A DNA stretch of 64,000 bases from Pegoplata infirma (lineage: Eukaryota; Arthropoda; Insecta; Diptera; Anthomyiidae). Positions 1-13,225 of the stretch are shown piece after piece. The position numbers and the translations under genes were made by a program. The notes under the pieces were generated by a model that was given only the letters and a program-made list of their open reading frames with translations, was not told where the DNA came from and did not search any database. The stretch spans positions 44,911,890 to 44,975,889 of the forward strand of contig OY992540.1 in assembly GCA_963921195.1 (NCBI GenBank), written 5' to 3'. How positions within the stretch are numbered: the stretch's first letter is position 1; every line of letters begins with the position of its first letter.

Positions 1-560
1 TGCTATTTGTGATCTGTCAAAACATTTATTTCAATTAACGACAAAAATGTGGTATGAAGTATGAACTCGAGGTTATTAAAGGTGACAAAACTGCAAGCAT
101 AAAAATTATAGGTGATCAATTTCCCGAGAAATCGCAAAATTACCGTTCAAGCTTTAATAACAAATTATTTTTTTTCTTTGGTATAAAAAAAAAATCAAGT
201 AACGAATTGGCCGCAACTGGCCGCAACTGAAGATGGTTAAACTGCTGAAATTAAATTTCGAGAAAAATCATGGAAAATTTTATTTTTTTTTTGAAGAAAG
301 AGAGAGAAATTTTTTTGAAGAAAGAGAGAGAAATATTAAAAAAAACATATAAAATTTTTGGCGATTTTTCGAATTTACGCCTTACTAATTTGGATATCTT
401 AATACTTTTTGAGCATTGTTTAAAACCACATACAAGGTCTTATTGTTAGTCATCATCATCATAATCTTAAATAACAGCAAATGTAACATAGGACTAATAA
501 TAGTTGTGATGGGGGTAGTTAAACATTATTATAACAAAATAAAATGAAGTTAGTGTGTGG
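1..560. other. AT-rich DNA with a short dispersed-repeat fragment
   Basis: No gene is supported here. Positions 51-115 match, in reverse complement, the stretch around 52600-52650 and more weakly 51400-51440 (shared core: a TTATTAAAGGTGACAAAACT-like string). They are therefore another fragment of the dispersed block described at 50.7-58.6 kb. A short direct duplication of a GAAGAAAGAGAGAGAAAT-type string sits at about 292-335. The rest is A/T-rich with no open frame of interest. Confidence 0.4.
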
Positions 561-899
561 GAATTTTTATGTTTTTTTTTTTCGTTACGGACAGCATGTG
601 GATTTAATGAATTTCACCATAGTAACATAGTAAATCCCTTTTTAATTTGATGAACGAACATAAATGCTGACATCCAAAAACTTTAAATATGTATGAATAT
701 TCCACAACATTTATTGATGAGTTAAATTGGTTGTTTATTATATAATACAGTAAAGTCTGACAGTTATGGACAATCGACAAAGAAGTGTGTGGCGAAAAAA
801 AAAGAGCATTAGGATTGAGATCTAACATATTACTAACCCATTACACAAATATTTTTTTTTTACGTCTGCTGCATTCGAAAAAAAATGTTATATACCCCA

Positions 900-1401
900 C
901 ACAGAAAATTAAATCGTCAAATTTAAATCAACAAACATCAATTGTAAATCAACCAAACATGATATTAACCAAACATTTAGTAAAAACGGCCGCCTGTTAG
1001 TCCATAATACAAAATTTCGATTTTTTTTTCAACAAACTTAGTCAAGTAATTTTATTTCAAAATTATTTTATCATATCAACAAATAGTTTTTGTGTTTGTT
1101 GAATTTCTTTGTTGAAAAAAAAATAAGATTTTTTACTTTTGTCAGATCAACTAATTGTGTTTGTGTTTGTTGAATTTCTTTGTTGAAAAAAAATTAAGAT
1201 TTTGTACGTTTGTCAATACAAAAAATAATTTTAGAGAACTATAACAAACTCGTTTATCAATTTTTTTTAAATTTTTTTCAACAATCAATATTTACAAACG
1301 TTAGTTGATATCACAAATTTCCGTATAGGAGCACTTTCAGTGAAAAAGTTAATTGTATTCACAAATATGGGGGTCAATATAACAATTCGTTTTTTTCTGT
1401 G
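900..1401. repeat. CACAGAAAA-bounded non-autonomous element
   Basis: The segment opens with CACAGAAAA and closes with TTTTTTCTGTG, a short terminal inverted repeat shared with elements at 18317-19994, 54836 and 63764. Inside lies a tandem duplication of about 71 bp. No coding frame is seen, and no target-site duplication is evident for this copy, so the outer limits rest only on the inverted termini. Confidence 0.4.
1091..1215. repeat. 71-bp tandem duplication
   Basis: Two direct copies start at 1091 and 1162 with TGTGTTTGTTGAATTTCTTT and run through a TTGAAAAAAAA tract to a TTTGTCA end. They differ by a few bases. This is local tandem duplication inside the surrounding element. Confidence 0.7.
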
Positions 1402-2194
1402 CAGAGAGTTTATTAGTTTTTGTTGAATTTCGCTGATCGTTAATCGGAATTTTGTGGCATTTGTTCTTAAAATAGCTTTGAGTCAAATCGGATAAGTTGA
1501 ACTGATGCGTCAATTTTTAATTCATTTCTAAATTTAAAATTTATTTCACTTATATGTTTTGTTATTTCTACTTATACCGCAGGTCTTATCTAATCATTAA
1601 ATTTGATTTCATAAACTTTTTTGCCATTTCATATCACACATCATTTCTATTTGCAATTATATAAAATTTATAGATGTTCTTTTTTGACAAAAAAAAGTAC
1701 TTCAATCCCGGATGATTTATAATCTAAAAGTTTTTACTTTGTTTCCTCTTTCATTATAAATATTAACCATTTATTATGGATGTGACATTGTGTTTGACCT
1801 CATTTTAAGCAAAATAAAAACTATAACTTTATTTTAGTAAACAAAATATATAAAGAACGCATACACTCAAAATCACACACATAAACGCATACACTGCTAC
1901 ACTTTCAAACAATCATATTTTTCATGAAAACACATACATCAATAATTGTAGTTGTGTAGTACTTATTGTTAGTTGTAGCCCAGCAAAAATAAATTTAAGT
2001 AGTTAGAAATAAATTACAACCTGCAACACTACATAAATTACGGGGTTCCAAATTGATTCTGATAGATAATATACGTTTGTCGCCATATTAAAAGATCACA
2101 TCAAAATTTCATTTTAGAGGCGATTAAGGTTACCCAGCTTTGGCCTGTTCTTGCAGCATATCGGTATATAAAACTATGTTTTCTTTTCATCTGA
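1402..2194. other. AT-rich DNA without a gene
   Basis: No coding frame, RNA gene or clear element boundary is seen. A CCCAGCAAAAA string at 1980 matches the TIR start of a MITE family (see 55435-55739). Candidate partners in the opposite sense occur near 3515-3525 and 3566-3574, which would make the LINE at 2369 a nested insertion, but this pairing is weak. Confidence 0.3.
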
Positions 2195-2245
2195 CAAGGG
2201 AAGTATCTTAACCCTTATGAACCGATTTGCATGAAACTTAAAAAA
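2195..2245 (+). mobile_element. Terminal fragment of the CAAGGGAAGTATC MITE family
   Basis: About 50 bp starting CAAGGGAAGTATCTTAACCC is nearly identical to the terminal inverted repeats of the complete copy at 57904-58561. The opposite end of this copy is not visible downstream, so it is a truncated relic. Confidence 0.65.
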
Positions 2246-2368
2246 TATATCGTGAACCTATTTATATTCAAAATATGCCAACTGGAAATTCAGTTGATAT
2301 TTTTCGAATTACAATTGGAATCAGATGACAGCAACATTTGTCATTCATTTTCTTTTAATCATAGGCCT

Positions 2369-3254
2369 TATAGAGGTTGAAGCCATGAGACAGAATATGA
2401 ATAACACACTTAATCATGACCTGTCTACAATCTCCGAATGGGGTAAAGCGAACAAGGTCGATTTTATACTCGCAAGACCCAATGTTGTATGTTGACCCAC
2501 AGACGATCTGTGAATTCAATGTCATCTGTAACCATGGGTGGTATAGATATTGAAGAATCAGATACTCTTGATGTTCTGGGCATGAAAATACAATGTGATG
2601 TTCGTTGAAACCAACATGTTTTTCAAGTGTCGAAAGAAGCATTCAAGTGCCTTGGTTTCTTAAAACGGTGCAAGAACTACTTCACTCCGTCTGATCTTCT
2701 TACTATCTATACCGCCTATATCCGACCGAAGTTGGAATGCAACTCCCATATCTGGGCAGGGGCTTCAAGGTCTATTTTGAAGCTTCTGGACCGGGTGCAA
2801 AGGAGTGCGTTGAAGCTTATCAATGACAGTAGGGTATCCAACTCTATTGATTCGCTGGAGCATCGTCGGAACGTTGGTTGTGCATCATTGTTCTACCGAT
2901 ATTATCATGGTAAGTGCTCTGCTGAAATGGGTGAACTTATTCCCGAGACTCGGGTGAACGTTCGTAACACTCGTCAATCCAGTAGATCACATCCGTTTGT
3001 TGTCGACTGTCCAATGAACCGCCCAACGCAATACAAAGAAAATTCGTTTCTCAGTCGAACAAATCGTATGTGGAATTCACTCCCCGCAGAAGTCTTCCCA
3101 GTCAGCTATGATCTGGAAAAGTTTAAAATAAATGTCCATAAACACTACTCACTCTATCCTCCTCCCCATAACCTATTTTCCTAATACCAACACAATGCAC
3201 TGCATTAGTAGGGGGCATCCCCTGAGTGTTGGCTCAAAGTAAAAAAAAAAAAAA
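2369..3254 (+). pseudogene. 5'-truncated, broken jockey-type LINE: end of reverse transcriptase ORF2, 3' UTR and poly(A)
   Basis: This is the 3' part of a non-LTR retrotransposon ORF2. The frame starts ...IEVEAMRQNMNNTLNHDL and loses register near 2465, where one base seems to be missing. It resumes as RKTQCCMLTHRRSVNSMSSV, meets an in-frame TGA at 2606-2608 where related proteins have Trp, and then runs open to TAA at 3182-3184. The last 185 codons contain the hallmarks CNSHIWAGA, LLDRVQRSALKLINDS, SLEHRRNV and RMWNSLPAEVFP, typical of the C-terminal region downstream of the RT palm in jockey/CR1-group elements. No RNase H domain follows. A 56-bp 3' UTR leads to 14 A residues at 3241-3254, consistent with poly(A)-tailed target-primed insertion. 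The RT catalytic YADD region is missing because of 5' truncation. I see no clear target-site duplication. It is inactive. Confidence 0.85.
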
Positions 3255-3255
3255 T

Positions 3256-3361
3256 TGCAAATGGAATCTTCGAATTACAAGTATAATCTTCGAGTTACAA
3301 ATGGAATCTTCGAATTACAAATGGAATCTTCGAATTACAATTGATCTTTTGCGAATTACAT
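3256..3361. repeat. 20-bp tandem repeat, about 4.5 copies
   Basis: A unit close to ATGGAATCTTCGAATTACAA is repeated directly after the LINE poly(A). Related sequence (TTTTCGAATTACAATTGGAATC) also occurs upstream at about 2301-2322, so the LINE may have landed inside or beside this small array. Confidence 0.7.
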
Positions 3362-3780
3362 CTGTAAATGGTGTAGTTACTAATACTGTTTTGACATTCA
3401 TTCTAAGTGGCGCCATCGCATGTAAATCTAATGGGAAAAGTAATTCGAATCATAATTAGTTATTACTTTTGAATTTCTGATTACACATTTCATTACTTGG
3501 CAATGCAAGTTTTTGCTGGGATGTGAGTTGTTTAGAATGTTTGTTTGAAATCAGCTTTTCAGTTTTATTGCTGGGATGTAGAAACAAAATCATTTTAATG
3601 GTTCTTGACACTCGCATTCTCCAAATTCCTGTCACACACAAACTGCAAACATATACACTAGGGTGGAGCAATTTTTTTTTCGATTTCGCTTAGCATCGGG
3701 GATGGAGGAACAGTTGCCTTTTAAGATTAATATTAACACGAAAAATAATTTGGACTTAAGGGGCAATGTCTGGGTTCTTT

Positions 3781-6317
3781 TTATACCCTCCATTTAATGA
3801 TAGAGGGTATATATAAGTTTGTCATTCCGTTTGTAACTCATCGAAATATCGGTCTAGGACCCCATAAAGTATATATGGGGCATTCCATGTGAAATCGGAC
3901 ACTTTGAAAAACTTTTTTTTTAGATTTTCCCGATTTTTTTACAGTTTTTAGTACCTTTCGAAAACTCCTTCGTGGTAAATTTTCAGATTTTTTTGATGAC
4001 CCGTTCAAAAGATATCGAATTTTTAAAAATTGGTAGTTTGTTCCTTTACTCAAACTTCTTTTAATCATAACTTCTTCAATAATGGTCCAAATTTCAAATT
4101 TTTTTTTTCAAAATTTTTGTTTTTTTACGTACTTTCTAAAAAAATCCCAAAAAATTCTTTAAAGGGCTCTAGTATGCTATTTTAAGTTTTATAATTTAAA
4201 TCTCATTTTTGAAAATGTTTGTACTCTTCGATTTTTTTTAAATTTTTTTGTGTAAAACTTCTATCAATTCTACAAATTTTTTGCCCAGGAAGATCGTGGG
4301 ATAACGATTATTACTATTTTTTAAAATTTTTTGAAAAAATTTTATTGTAATTTTCCAATCTTAAAATCATTTCTACTGCTCCAATGGTGCGTCATAGAGG
4401 GGTCCTTTATAAGACCGACCCCCATTAATTTTTACGTCTTAACATTTCTTTGGAACAAACTAATACCCTATCTCCAATTTCTAAGGGTGCTCCCACACAA
4501 TACGACATTTTTTAAAATTTGTTCCAACCGCTATAACTGCCCAAATAGTGCCCTTAGAGCAACAAAATGTATGACCGACCCACAATATTTTTTTAGTCCA
4601 AACATTTTCTCTGAACACACCTACCCTCTATCTTTAGCTGTTAAGGCGGTCCCCATACAATTTTTTTTATTTTTTTATTTTTTGTAAATTTGTTTTATTT
4701 AATCAGCTTCTACCGGTCCAATGGTGCGTCCGAGAGGGGTCATTATTGAGACCGACCCCAATTTATTTTTACCCTACAACATTTTTTCCAAACATACCGA
4801 CGCCCTATCTCCACTCCATAAGTAGGCTCTAATACAAATAACAGTTGGAGCAAATTTTATAAAAATGTAATTTTGTATGGGAGCCCACTTAGGGAGTGGA
4901 GATAGGGCGTAGGTATGTTTTGAAAAAATGTTGTAGGGTAAAAGTAAATGGGGGTCGGTCTCACTAGTGACCCCTCTCGGACGCACCATTGGACCGGTAG
5001 AAGCTGATTAAACAAAACAAATTTACAAAAAATAAAAAAAATTGTATGGGGACCGCCTTAACAGTTAAAGATAGAGGGTAGGTGTGTTCAGAGAAAATGT
5101 TTGGACTAAAAAAATATTGTGGGTCGGTCATACATTTTGTTGCTCTAAGGGCACTATTTGGGCAGTTATAGCGGTTGGAACAAATTTTAAAAAATGTCGT
5201 ATTGTGTGGGAGCCCCCTTAGAAATTGGAGATAGGGTATTAGTTTGTTCCAAAGAAATGTTAAGACGTAAAAATTAATGGGGGTCGGTCTTATAAAGGAA
5301 CCCTCTATGACGCACCATTGGAGCAGTAGAAATGATTTTAAGATTGGAAAATTACAATAAAATTTTTTCAAAAAATTTTAAAAAATAGTAATAATCGTTA
5401 TCCCACGATCTTCCTGGGCAAAAAATTTGTAGAATTGATAGGAGTTTTACACAAAAAAATTTCACAAAAATCAAAGAGTACAAACATTTTCAAAAATTAG
5501 ATTTAAATTTTAAAACTTAAAAATCGCATACTAGAGCGCTTTTAAGAATTTTTTGGGATTTTTTTTTAGAAAATATTTAAAAAAACAAAAATTTTGAAAA
5601 AAAAAATTTGAAATTTGGACCATTATTGAAGAAGTTATGATTAAAAGAAGTTTGAGTAAAGAAACAAACTGGCAATTTTTAAAAATTCGATATCTTTTGA
5701 ACGGGTCATCAAAAAAATCTGAAAATTTACCACGAAGGAGTTTTCGAAGGGTACTAAAAACTGTAAACATATTGGGAAAATCTAAAAAAAAAGTTTTTCA
5801 AAGTGTCCGATTTCACATGGAATGCCCCATATGTATATTATTGATCAGTGATCGATTTTAAGATATTCTAGCGATGTCCGTCTATCCGTCTGTCCGTCTG
5901 TCTGTGGAAATGGAATATTACACGGAGATCACTGAAACTTAACATATTTATTGGAAGTTCTCCTGAGCAGTTTGGTACTGCATTTGAGCGATATCGGTTC
6001 AAAAGTTATGATCGAAAATGTAAGGACACCTCAAAAATGTTGGCACATTCAACATAACCTAAAAATACAAAATGCTTTAATTCGGCTGCTGGTTGACATA
6101 TGTGAACATAATTGAACACCGAAAGGTACTTAAACAACTACAAACACATTTTTGACACAAAAAAAGAAAAAAAAATCGCGGATTTATTTTTCCAAAAAAT
6201 TTTTTCGCGGAAATTTTTTTCAATTTTTTTTTTTTATGTTTTTTGCCATAATCTTTTTGATATTGTGGAGGGTATCAATACATTCGGCACGGCCGAATTT
6301 AACTTTTTTACTTGTTT
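3781..6317 (+). mobile_element. INE-1/DINE-1-like Helentron-associated element, split by a fold-back insertion
   Basis: The 5' end TTATACCCTCC with its GAGGGTATA hairpin partner, the GTCATTCCGTTTGTAACTC block, and CCCCATAAAGTATAT stop at 3875. The copy resumes at 5830 with TGATCAGTGATCGATT, a GTCCGTCTGTCCGTCTGTCT tract, and a 3' end GGAGGGTAT, TTCGGCACGGCCGAA hairpin and CTTGTTT. This matches the known DINE-1/INE-1 plan (5' block, GTCY tract, 3' stem-loop near the terminus). It has no coding capacity and would be moved by helicase of autonomous Helentrons elsewhere. Confidence 0.75.
3876..5829. mobile_element. Fold-back transposon copy 1 (about 960-bp inverted arms)
   Basis: The left arm 3876-4837 and right arm 4873-5829 are reverse complements with few differences by eye, separated by a 35-bp loop. 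Termini are TGGGGCATTCCATGTGAAAT and its complement, with TA at each border (3874-3875 and 5830-5831), suggesting Tc1/mariner-type integration. Each arm contains about three imperfect tandem modules of 160-190 bp. These carry AATGGTGCGTC, GAGGGGTC, GACCGACCC and CCCTATCTCC-type strings. Open frames of about 118-135 codons in the arms are not conserved as frames among copies, so I do not call a gene. The element sits inside a DINE. Confidence 0.85.
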
Positions 6318-6650
6318 GACCTACAATTTCTTTATTTTCGTTGCTAAAAATATAAGTTTATCTTAGGAAATAACTGAAAAATCATTAAAAAAAACAGTAA
6401 AAAAAAAAAAATATTTTAAATTACATAGTTCTTTTCTGAAAATGTAACAAAACATTAGTTCAATATTTTAAAGAATTATATTTTTAATTAAAAAAAAACG
6501 GGGTTTGAAAAAAAAAATTTTTTGGTACCAAAAAATTCTAGTATTAAATAATATTGTAAGCAAAAAAAAAATTAAAAGTATTATTCTTTCACTTTGTTCG
6601 GTGCCTTCCGATTTTGACGTTAAAAAAGGAACGCAAAGACAACAACATTT

Positions 6651-7349
6651 TTATACCCTCCAACTCCAGTATGAGGGTATACTTACTTTGTCATTCCGTA
6701 TGTAACGAATCAAAATATCGGTCTATGACCCCATAAAGTATATATATTTATGATCAGTGATCCATTCTAAGACATTCTAGCGATGTCCGTCCGTCTGTCC
6801 GTCCGTCCGTCTGTCCGCCTGTAGTTAACACGTTGCAGTCCAAAACGAAAGAGCTAGACTCACGAAATTTGGCACGAATATGTCTAATATTTCTAGGCAG
6901 GTTAAATTTGTAAATGAGGAAAATCGGACATGTGAAAAAAAATTCCCCCTCGAAGAACTAAAGCAACCTCTAAAAAATAAATTTTTTTTACATGATTTTT
7001 TTGTTTTTGTTTAACAAATGCAATATTTGTATGCTACAAGAAGTTTAAAGTCCTGCATTTGGAATGAGAATTTAAAAATGGCTCTCGTTTTTCGGTCCGA
7101 CCCCCCTTTTGTACGCGTGGATTAAAAAGAATTGTTTAAATAATGATAAACTTTTATTTCTTTAGTGCAAAAAGGAAAAGAATGAATTTTTAAACATTTA
7201 TTTCGAGAGGAAATTTGCCCCCGCCCCCAATTACCACTACCGACCCCACCATCCCACAAAAATAAATTAAACGCACCTGCCATTTTTTTTTTGCATGTTG
7301 GAGGGTATAAAAGATTCGGCACAGTCGAATTCAACACTCTTACTTGTTT
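6651..7349 (+). mobile_element. DINE-1/INE-1-like element, uninterrupted copy
   Basis: It starts TTATACCCTCCAACTCCAGT with a GAGGGTATA hairpin partner, continues with CATTCCGTATGTAACG and CCCCATAAAGTATATAT, then GTCCGTCCGTCTGTCC-type repeats. It ends TGGAGGGTATAAAAGATTCG, a short hairpin (TTCGGCACAGTCGAA) and ACTCTTACTTGTTTT. At about 700 bp it is a useful reference for the interrupted copies. Confidence 0.8.
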
Positions 7350-7514
7350 TGTGTTGATATTGATCCTAAATGGCAACTATTCCAAACACGATGCTGAGTG
7401 AAATCGAATAAACAATCGCTCCACCTTAATAAGCATATATGCTGTATACAGACAAGTTTATGCGATTTTTAATATGAACAAGTGTGTATGTTTAGATAGA
7501 TATAGATGTGTATA

Positions 7515-8084
7515 CAGTGGGCGATAATTATTACAAAATATGTTATGTAGGTAATTTACAAAGCTTTAATTTAAGCTTAATAGCGTCCAGATTGAGTAAA
7601 CAAAAAATGTGCTACGAGGGCCGATCTGGAAAATTAAAATATTTTTAGAAATTTTTCATAAAATTTTTTAAAAAAATATCCAAGTCGATTTTTTTTTCAA
7701 GTTCAAACATTAAATTTACAAAATGGTCCAGTAGTTTTTATTCAGTAATCAACTAATTTTTCCAACAACCTTAACTAACAATGAAATTTTTTACAACAAA
7801 AGAAATCCAAATTTTTTGACCCATAATTCTTTTGACGACGAATTTTTTCTAAACAAAGAAAATATGTTATTGTTTTTTAATTTTAGTACACCTAAGTGTA
7901 TAGTAATGAAATAATTGGTTATTTTATCTCTGAATAAAAACTGTTGGACCTTTTGTTAAATTTTACCTACATAACATTTTTTTAAATAACACTCGTTTGA
8001 TAATATTGACTTTTAGTATTGTTAACTTTTTCTTTAACAAATTGCATCTACTACAAAAAGTTTCCAATGTAATGTCGCCCAGTG
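7515..8084. mobile_element. TA-flanked MITE with CASTGGGCGA termini
   Basis: The left end CAGTGGGCGATAATTATTAC and right end ATGTCGCCCAGTG are inverted. Both are bordered by TA (7513-7514 and 8085-8086). A second internal inverted pair, ATGTTATGTAGGTAATTTAC near 7549 and TTTTACCTACATAACATTTT near 7960, extends the symmetry. No coding frame. Confidence 0.7.
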
Positions 8085-8272
8085 TATTGAGTATGTGAGT
8101 GTATTTGCATATCTGTCTGTATATGAAAATGTATCCATACATTACAGTGGGTCGGTTTCTCGCAACAAAAGGGGGATCGCATATTCAAATGAGATTTTCT
8201 CGAAAAAAAGTCGAAAAACGAGCTTCCGAATGCTTTTGTATGGATAGACATCTAAAATTGAAAAAAAAAAAC

Positions 8273-8284
8273 AAGTAAAAAGTT
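8273..8284. repeat. Left copy of the SINE target-site duplication
   Basis: AAGTAAAAAGTT occurs here and again at 13228-13239, directly after the (ATT)n tract. The sequence is the terminal region of the DINE at 13226-15725, so the SINE plus its tail interrupted that DINE. Confidence 0.6.
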
Positions 8285-8487
8285 AAGGGGGCCCCTGTAG
8301 GCTAGTTGGTAGCGTGCTAGCCTATGAAACAGGGGGTCGTGGGTTCGATTCCCACCAAAACCCTTGGTCGATTTCGCTACAACGAGACGACGGTCATTGT
8401 TACCAGTTCTCGGTTAGGTTAAAATTATTTAAAATGAGTTGTAAATAAAAATTGGAAAAATAAATAAAAAACTGATCATTGGATCAA
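8285..8487 (+). mobile_element. tRNA-derived SINE
   Basis: The head carries RNA polymerase III promoter-like boxes: A-box TAGGCTAGTTGG at about 8298-8309 and B-box GGTTCGATTCC at 8342-8352, about 33 bp apart as in tRNAs. CCCCTGTAGGCTAG and CTAGCCTATGAAACAGGGG can pair into a hairpin, and the anticodon arm does not fold as a normal tRNA, so I prefer a SINE to a tRNA gene. A tRNA-unrelated body follows (about 8363-8487), ending AATAAATAAAAAACTGATCA and then the (ATT)n tail. The flanking duplication AAGTAAAAAGTT encloses SINE plus tail, supporting retrotransposition. The partner LINE is not identified here. Confidence 0.7.
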
Positions 8488-9962
<1,475 letters not shown>

Positions 9963-10116
9963 GGAGTGAGATCATAAAAATGTTAACACACATTTTTGCC
10001 TACAACTTTGGTGTAAAGCTTCCAAATTTTTTTTTTTTCGGCAGTTTACATTTTAAAAATATGTCAGTTAATAAATTAATTTACATCATGAGTTTTAATT
10101 TGCAATTTTTTACACA

Positions 10117-11124
10117 ATGGACGATGAAAGAAAAGTGCGTTCAAAAATAATTAAATATTTTCAACAAAACCAAACATGGACATACAAAAAAATTGCCAAA
10201 GAAACTAATGTATGCCGCCAAACAGTTTCAAAAGTGGTAAAAAGGTATCTGGAACACCTAACAATTGAAAGGAAGCCGGGAACAGGAACAACGACTGGTT
10301 ATCGTAACATTGGTAAGGCATATAAAGTTAAAAGCATCCTTAAGAGAGCTCCTAACACATCTGGCAGAAAAACAGCTCGGTTAGCCCAATGCTCAGACTT
10401 TTTTGTACGTAAAGTGAAACGTAAGGCGGGACTAAAGTCCTACAAAGTTCAAAAAGTTCCCGATAGAAACGCTTTTAAAAATTTGGAGGCCAAAACCAGA
10501 GCTAGAAAATTGAAATCAAATTTTATAAAAAAATACAACTGTTGTGTAATGGACGACGAAACTTATGTCCTGGCTGATTTTGCGCAGCTCCCTGGTCAAG
10601 AATTTTATGTTTCCGATGTTCGAGGAAATGTTGCGGAAAAATTTCGGTCAAAAAAGCAAACGAAATTCCCCAAAAAATTCCTAGTATGGCAAGCCATATG
10701 TAGCTGCGGCCAAAGAAGCCAGTCATTTGTGACATCTGGCTCTATAAACAGCGAAATTTATATCAAGGAGTGTTTGCAGAAGAGACTTCTTCCGTTCTTG
10801 AGTCAGCACAATGTATCCACTTACTTTTGGCCCGATTTAGCATCTTGTCACTACAGCAAGAAAGCGCTGGAGTGGTATAATGATAATAATGTGGTTTTTG
10901 TACCAAGAGAGGCAAATCCACCAAACTGCCCGGAGCTCAGGCCAGTGGAGAGATATTGGGCTCTTGTTAAAAAAGAATTAAAGGGCACAAAAAAGGTCTC
11001 CCAGGACATGCAAGATTTCAAACGTAGATGGACCACCTGCTCTAAAAAGGTGACAGAAACTACCATAAAAGCCTTAATGGGAGGGTTTCCGGAAAAAGTG
11101 GATAACTTTGTTCGTAGTGGTTAG
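10117..11124 (+). CDS. Tc1/mariner-superfamily transposase, DD37E-like, intact
   Basis: The 335-aa product would act in the nucleus, binding the element's 32-bp TIRs and cutting and joining them at TA dinucleotides. Residues about 22-45 (TYKKIAKETNVCRQTVSKVV) form a first helix-turn-helix. Residues 80-105 look like a second one, joined by a basic RKPGTG linker, the usual bipartite DNA-binding region. The catalytic triad reads D147 (VMDDETY), D240 (YFWPDLASCHY) and E278 (PNCPELRPVERYW). There are 37 residues between the second Asp and Glu, hence DD37E; the family is otherwise DD34E, DD34D or DD37D. The length is typical for Tc1-like enzymes. The ATG at 10117 is the first in frame and lies about 155 bp inside the element. 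A candidate AATAAA lies at 11171-11176, 47 bp past the stop and within the element. No frameshift or stop is seen. The subfamily is inferred from spacing only. Confidence 0.93.
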   Translation: MDDERKVRSKIIKYFQQNQTWTYKKIAKETNVCRQTVSKVVKRYLEHLTIERKPGTGTTTGYRNIGKAYKVKSILKRAPNTSGRKTARLAQCSDFFVRKVKRKAGLKSYKVQKVPDRNAFKNLEAKTRARKLKSNFIKKYNCCVMDDETYVLADFAQLPGQEFYVSDVRGNVAEKFRSKKQTKFPKKFLVWQAICSCGQRSQSFVTSGSINSEIYIKECLQKRLLPFLSQHNVSTYFWPDLASCHYSKKALEWYNDNNVVFVPREANPPNCPELRPVERYWALVKKELKGTKKVSQDMQDFKRRWTTCSKKVTETTIKALMGGFPEKVDNFVRSG

Positions 11125-11170
11125 AGTTCCATGCGGTTTTTTTGTTATGATTTTGTATTAAATTTTATTT

Positions 11171-11176
11171 AATAAA
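11171..11176 (+). terminator. Candidate poly(A) signal of the transposase gene
   Basis: AATAAA lies 47 bp after the transposase stop codon and 82 bp before the right end of the element. It is a plausible cleavage/polyadenylation signal, though such hexamers are common in AT-rich DNA. Confidence 0.4.
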
Positions 11177-11257
11177 AATTTGGTTTGAAGTCTTAAAATT
11201 CAGTAGTCTGTTTTTTATTTAACTTTATGTGTGTTAACATTTTTATGATCTCACTCC

Positions 11258-13223
<1,966 letters not shown>

Positions 13224-13225
13224 AA

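Larger units (their letters stand above)
3661..7426. mobile_element. Nested TIR element (TA-flanked) containing two DINE copies and a fold-back element
   Basis: The left terminus starts GGGTGGAGCAATT and the right terminus ends AATCGCTCCACCT. The two can be aligned as inverted repeats over about 85 bp (shared blocks: CGATTTC, CAGCATCG, AGTTGCC, ATCAATAT-like). TA flanks both ends (3659-3660, 7427-7428), fitting Tc1/mariner-type integration. With the DINE copies (3781-6317, 6651-7349) and the fold-back (3876-5829) removed, the original element would be a short MITE. The 6318-6650 spacer holds no gene. Confidence 0.6.

Noticed and set aside
604..1000. Short open frames on both strands near 604-1000
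   Set aside because: No motif and no conserved context. The plus frame runs into a repeat terminus.
4331..5371. Open frames of 118-136 codons in the fold-back arms (also near 38586-38996 and 53295-53480)
   Set aside because: They recur because the arms are repeats. Copy 2 arms do not keep the frame, copy 3 has only a 61-codon remnant, and there is no recognisable domain.
8289..8362. Functional tRNA gene
   Set aside because: A and B boxes are present, but the acceptor and anticodon arms do not pair properly, an unrelated body and tail follow, and a 12-bp duplication surrounds the unit. A SINE explains it better.
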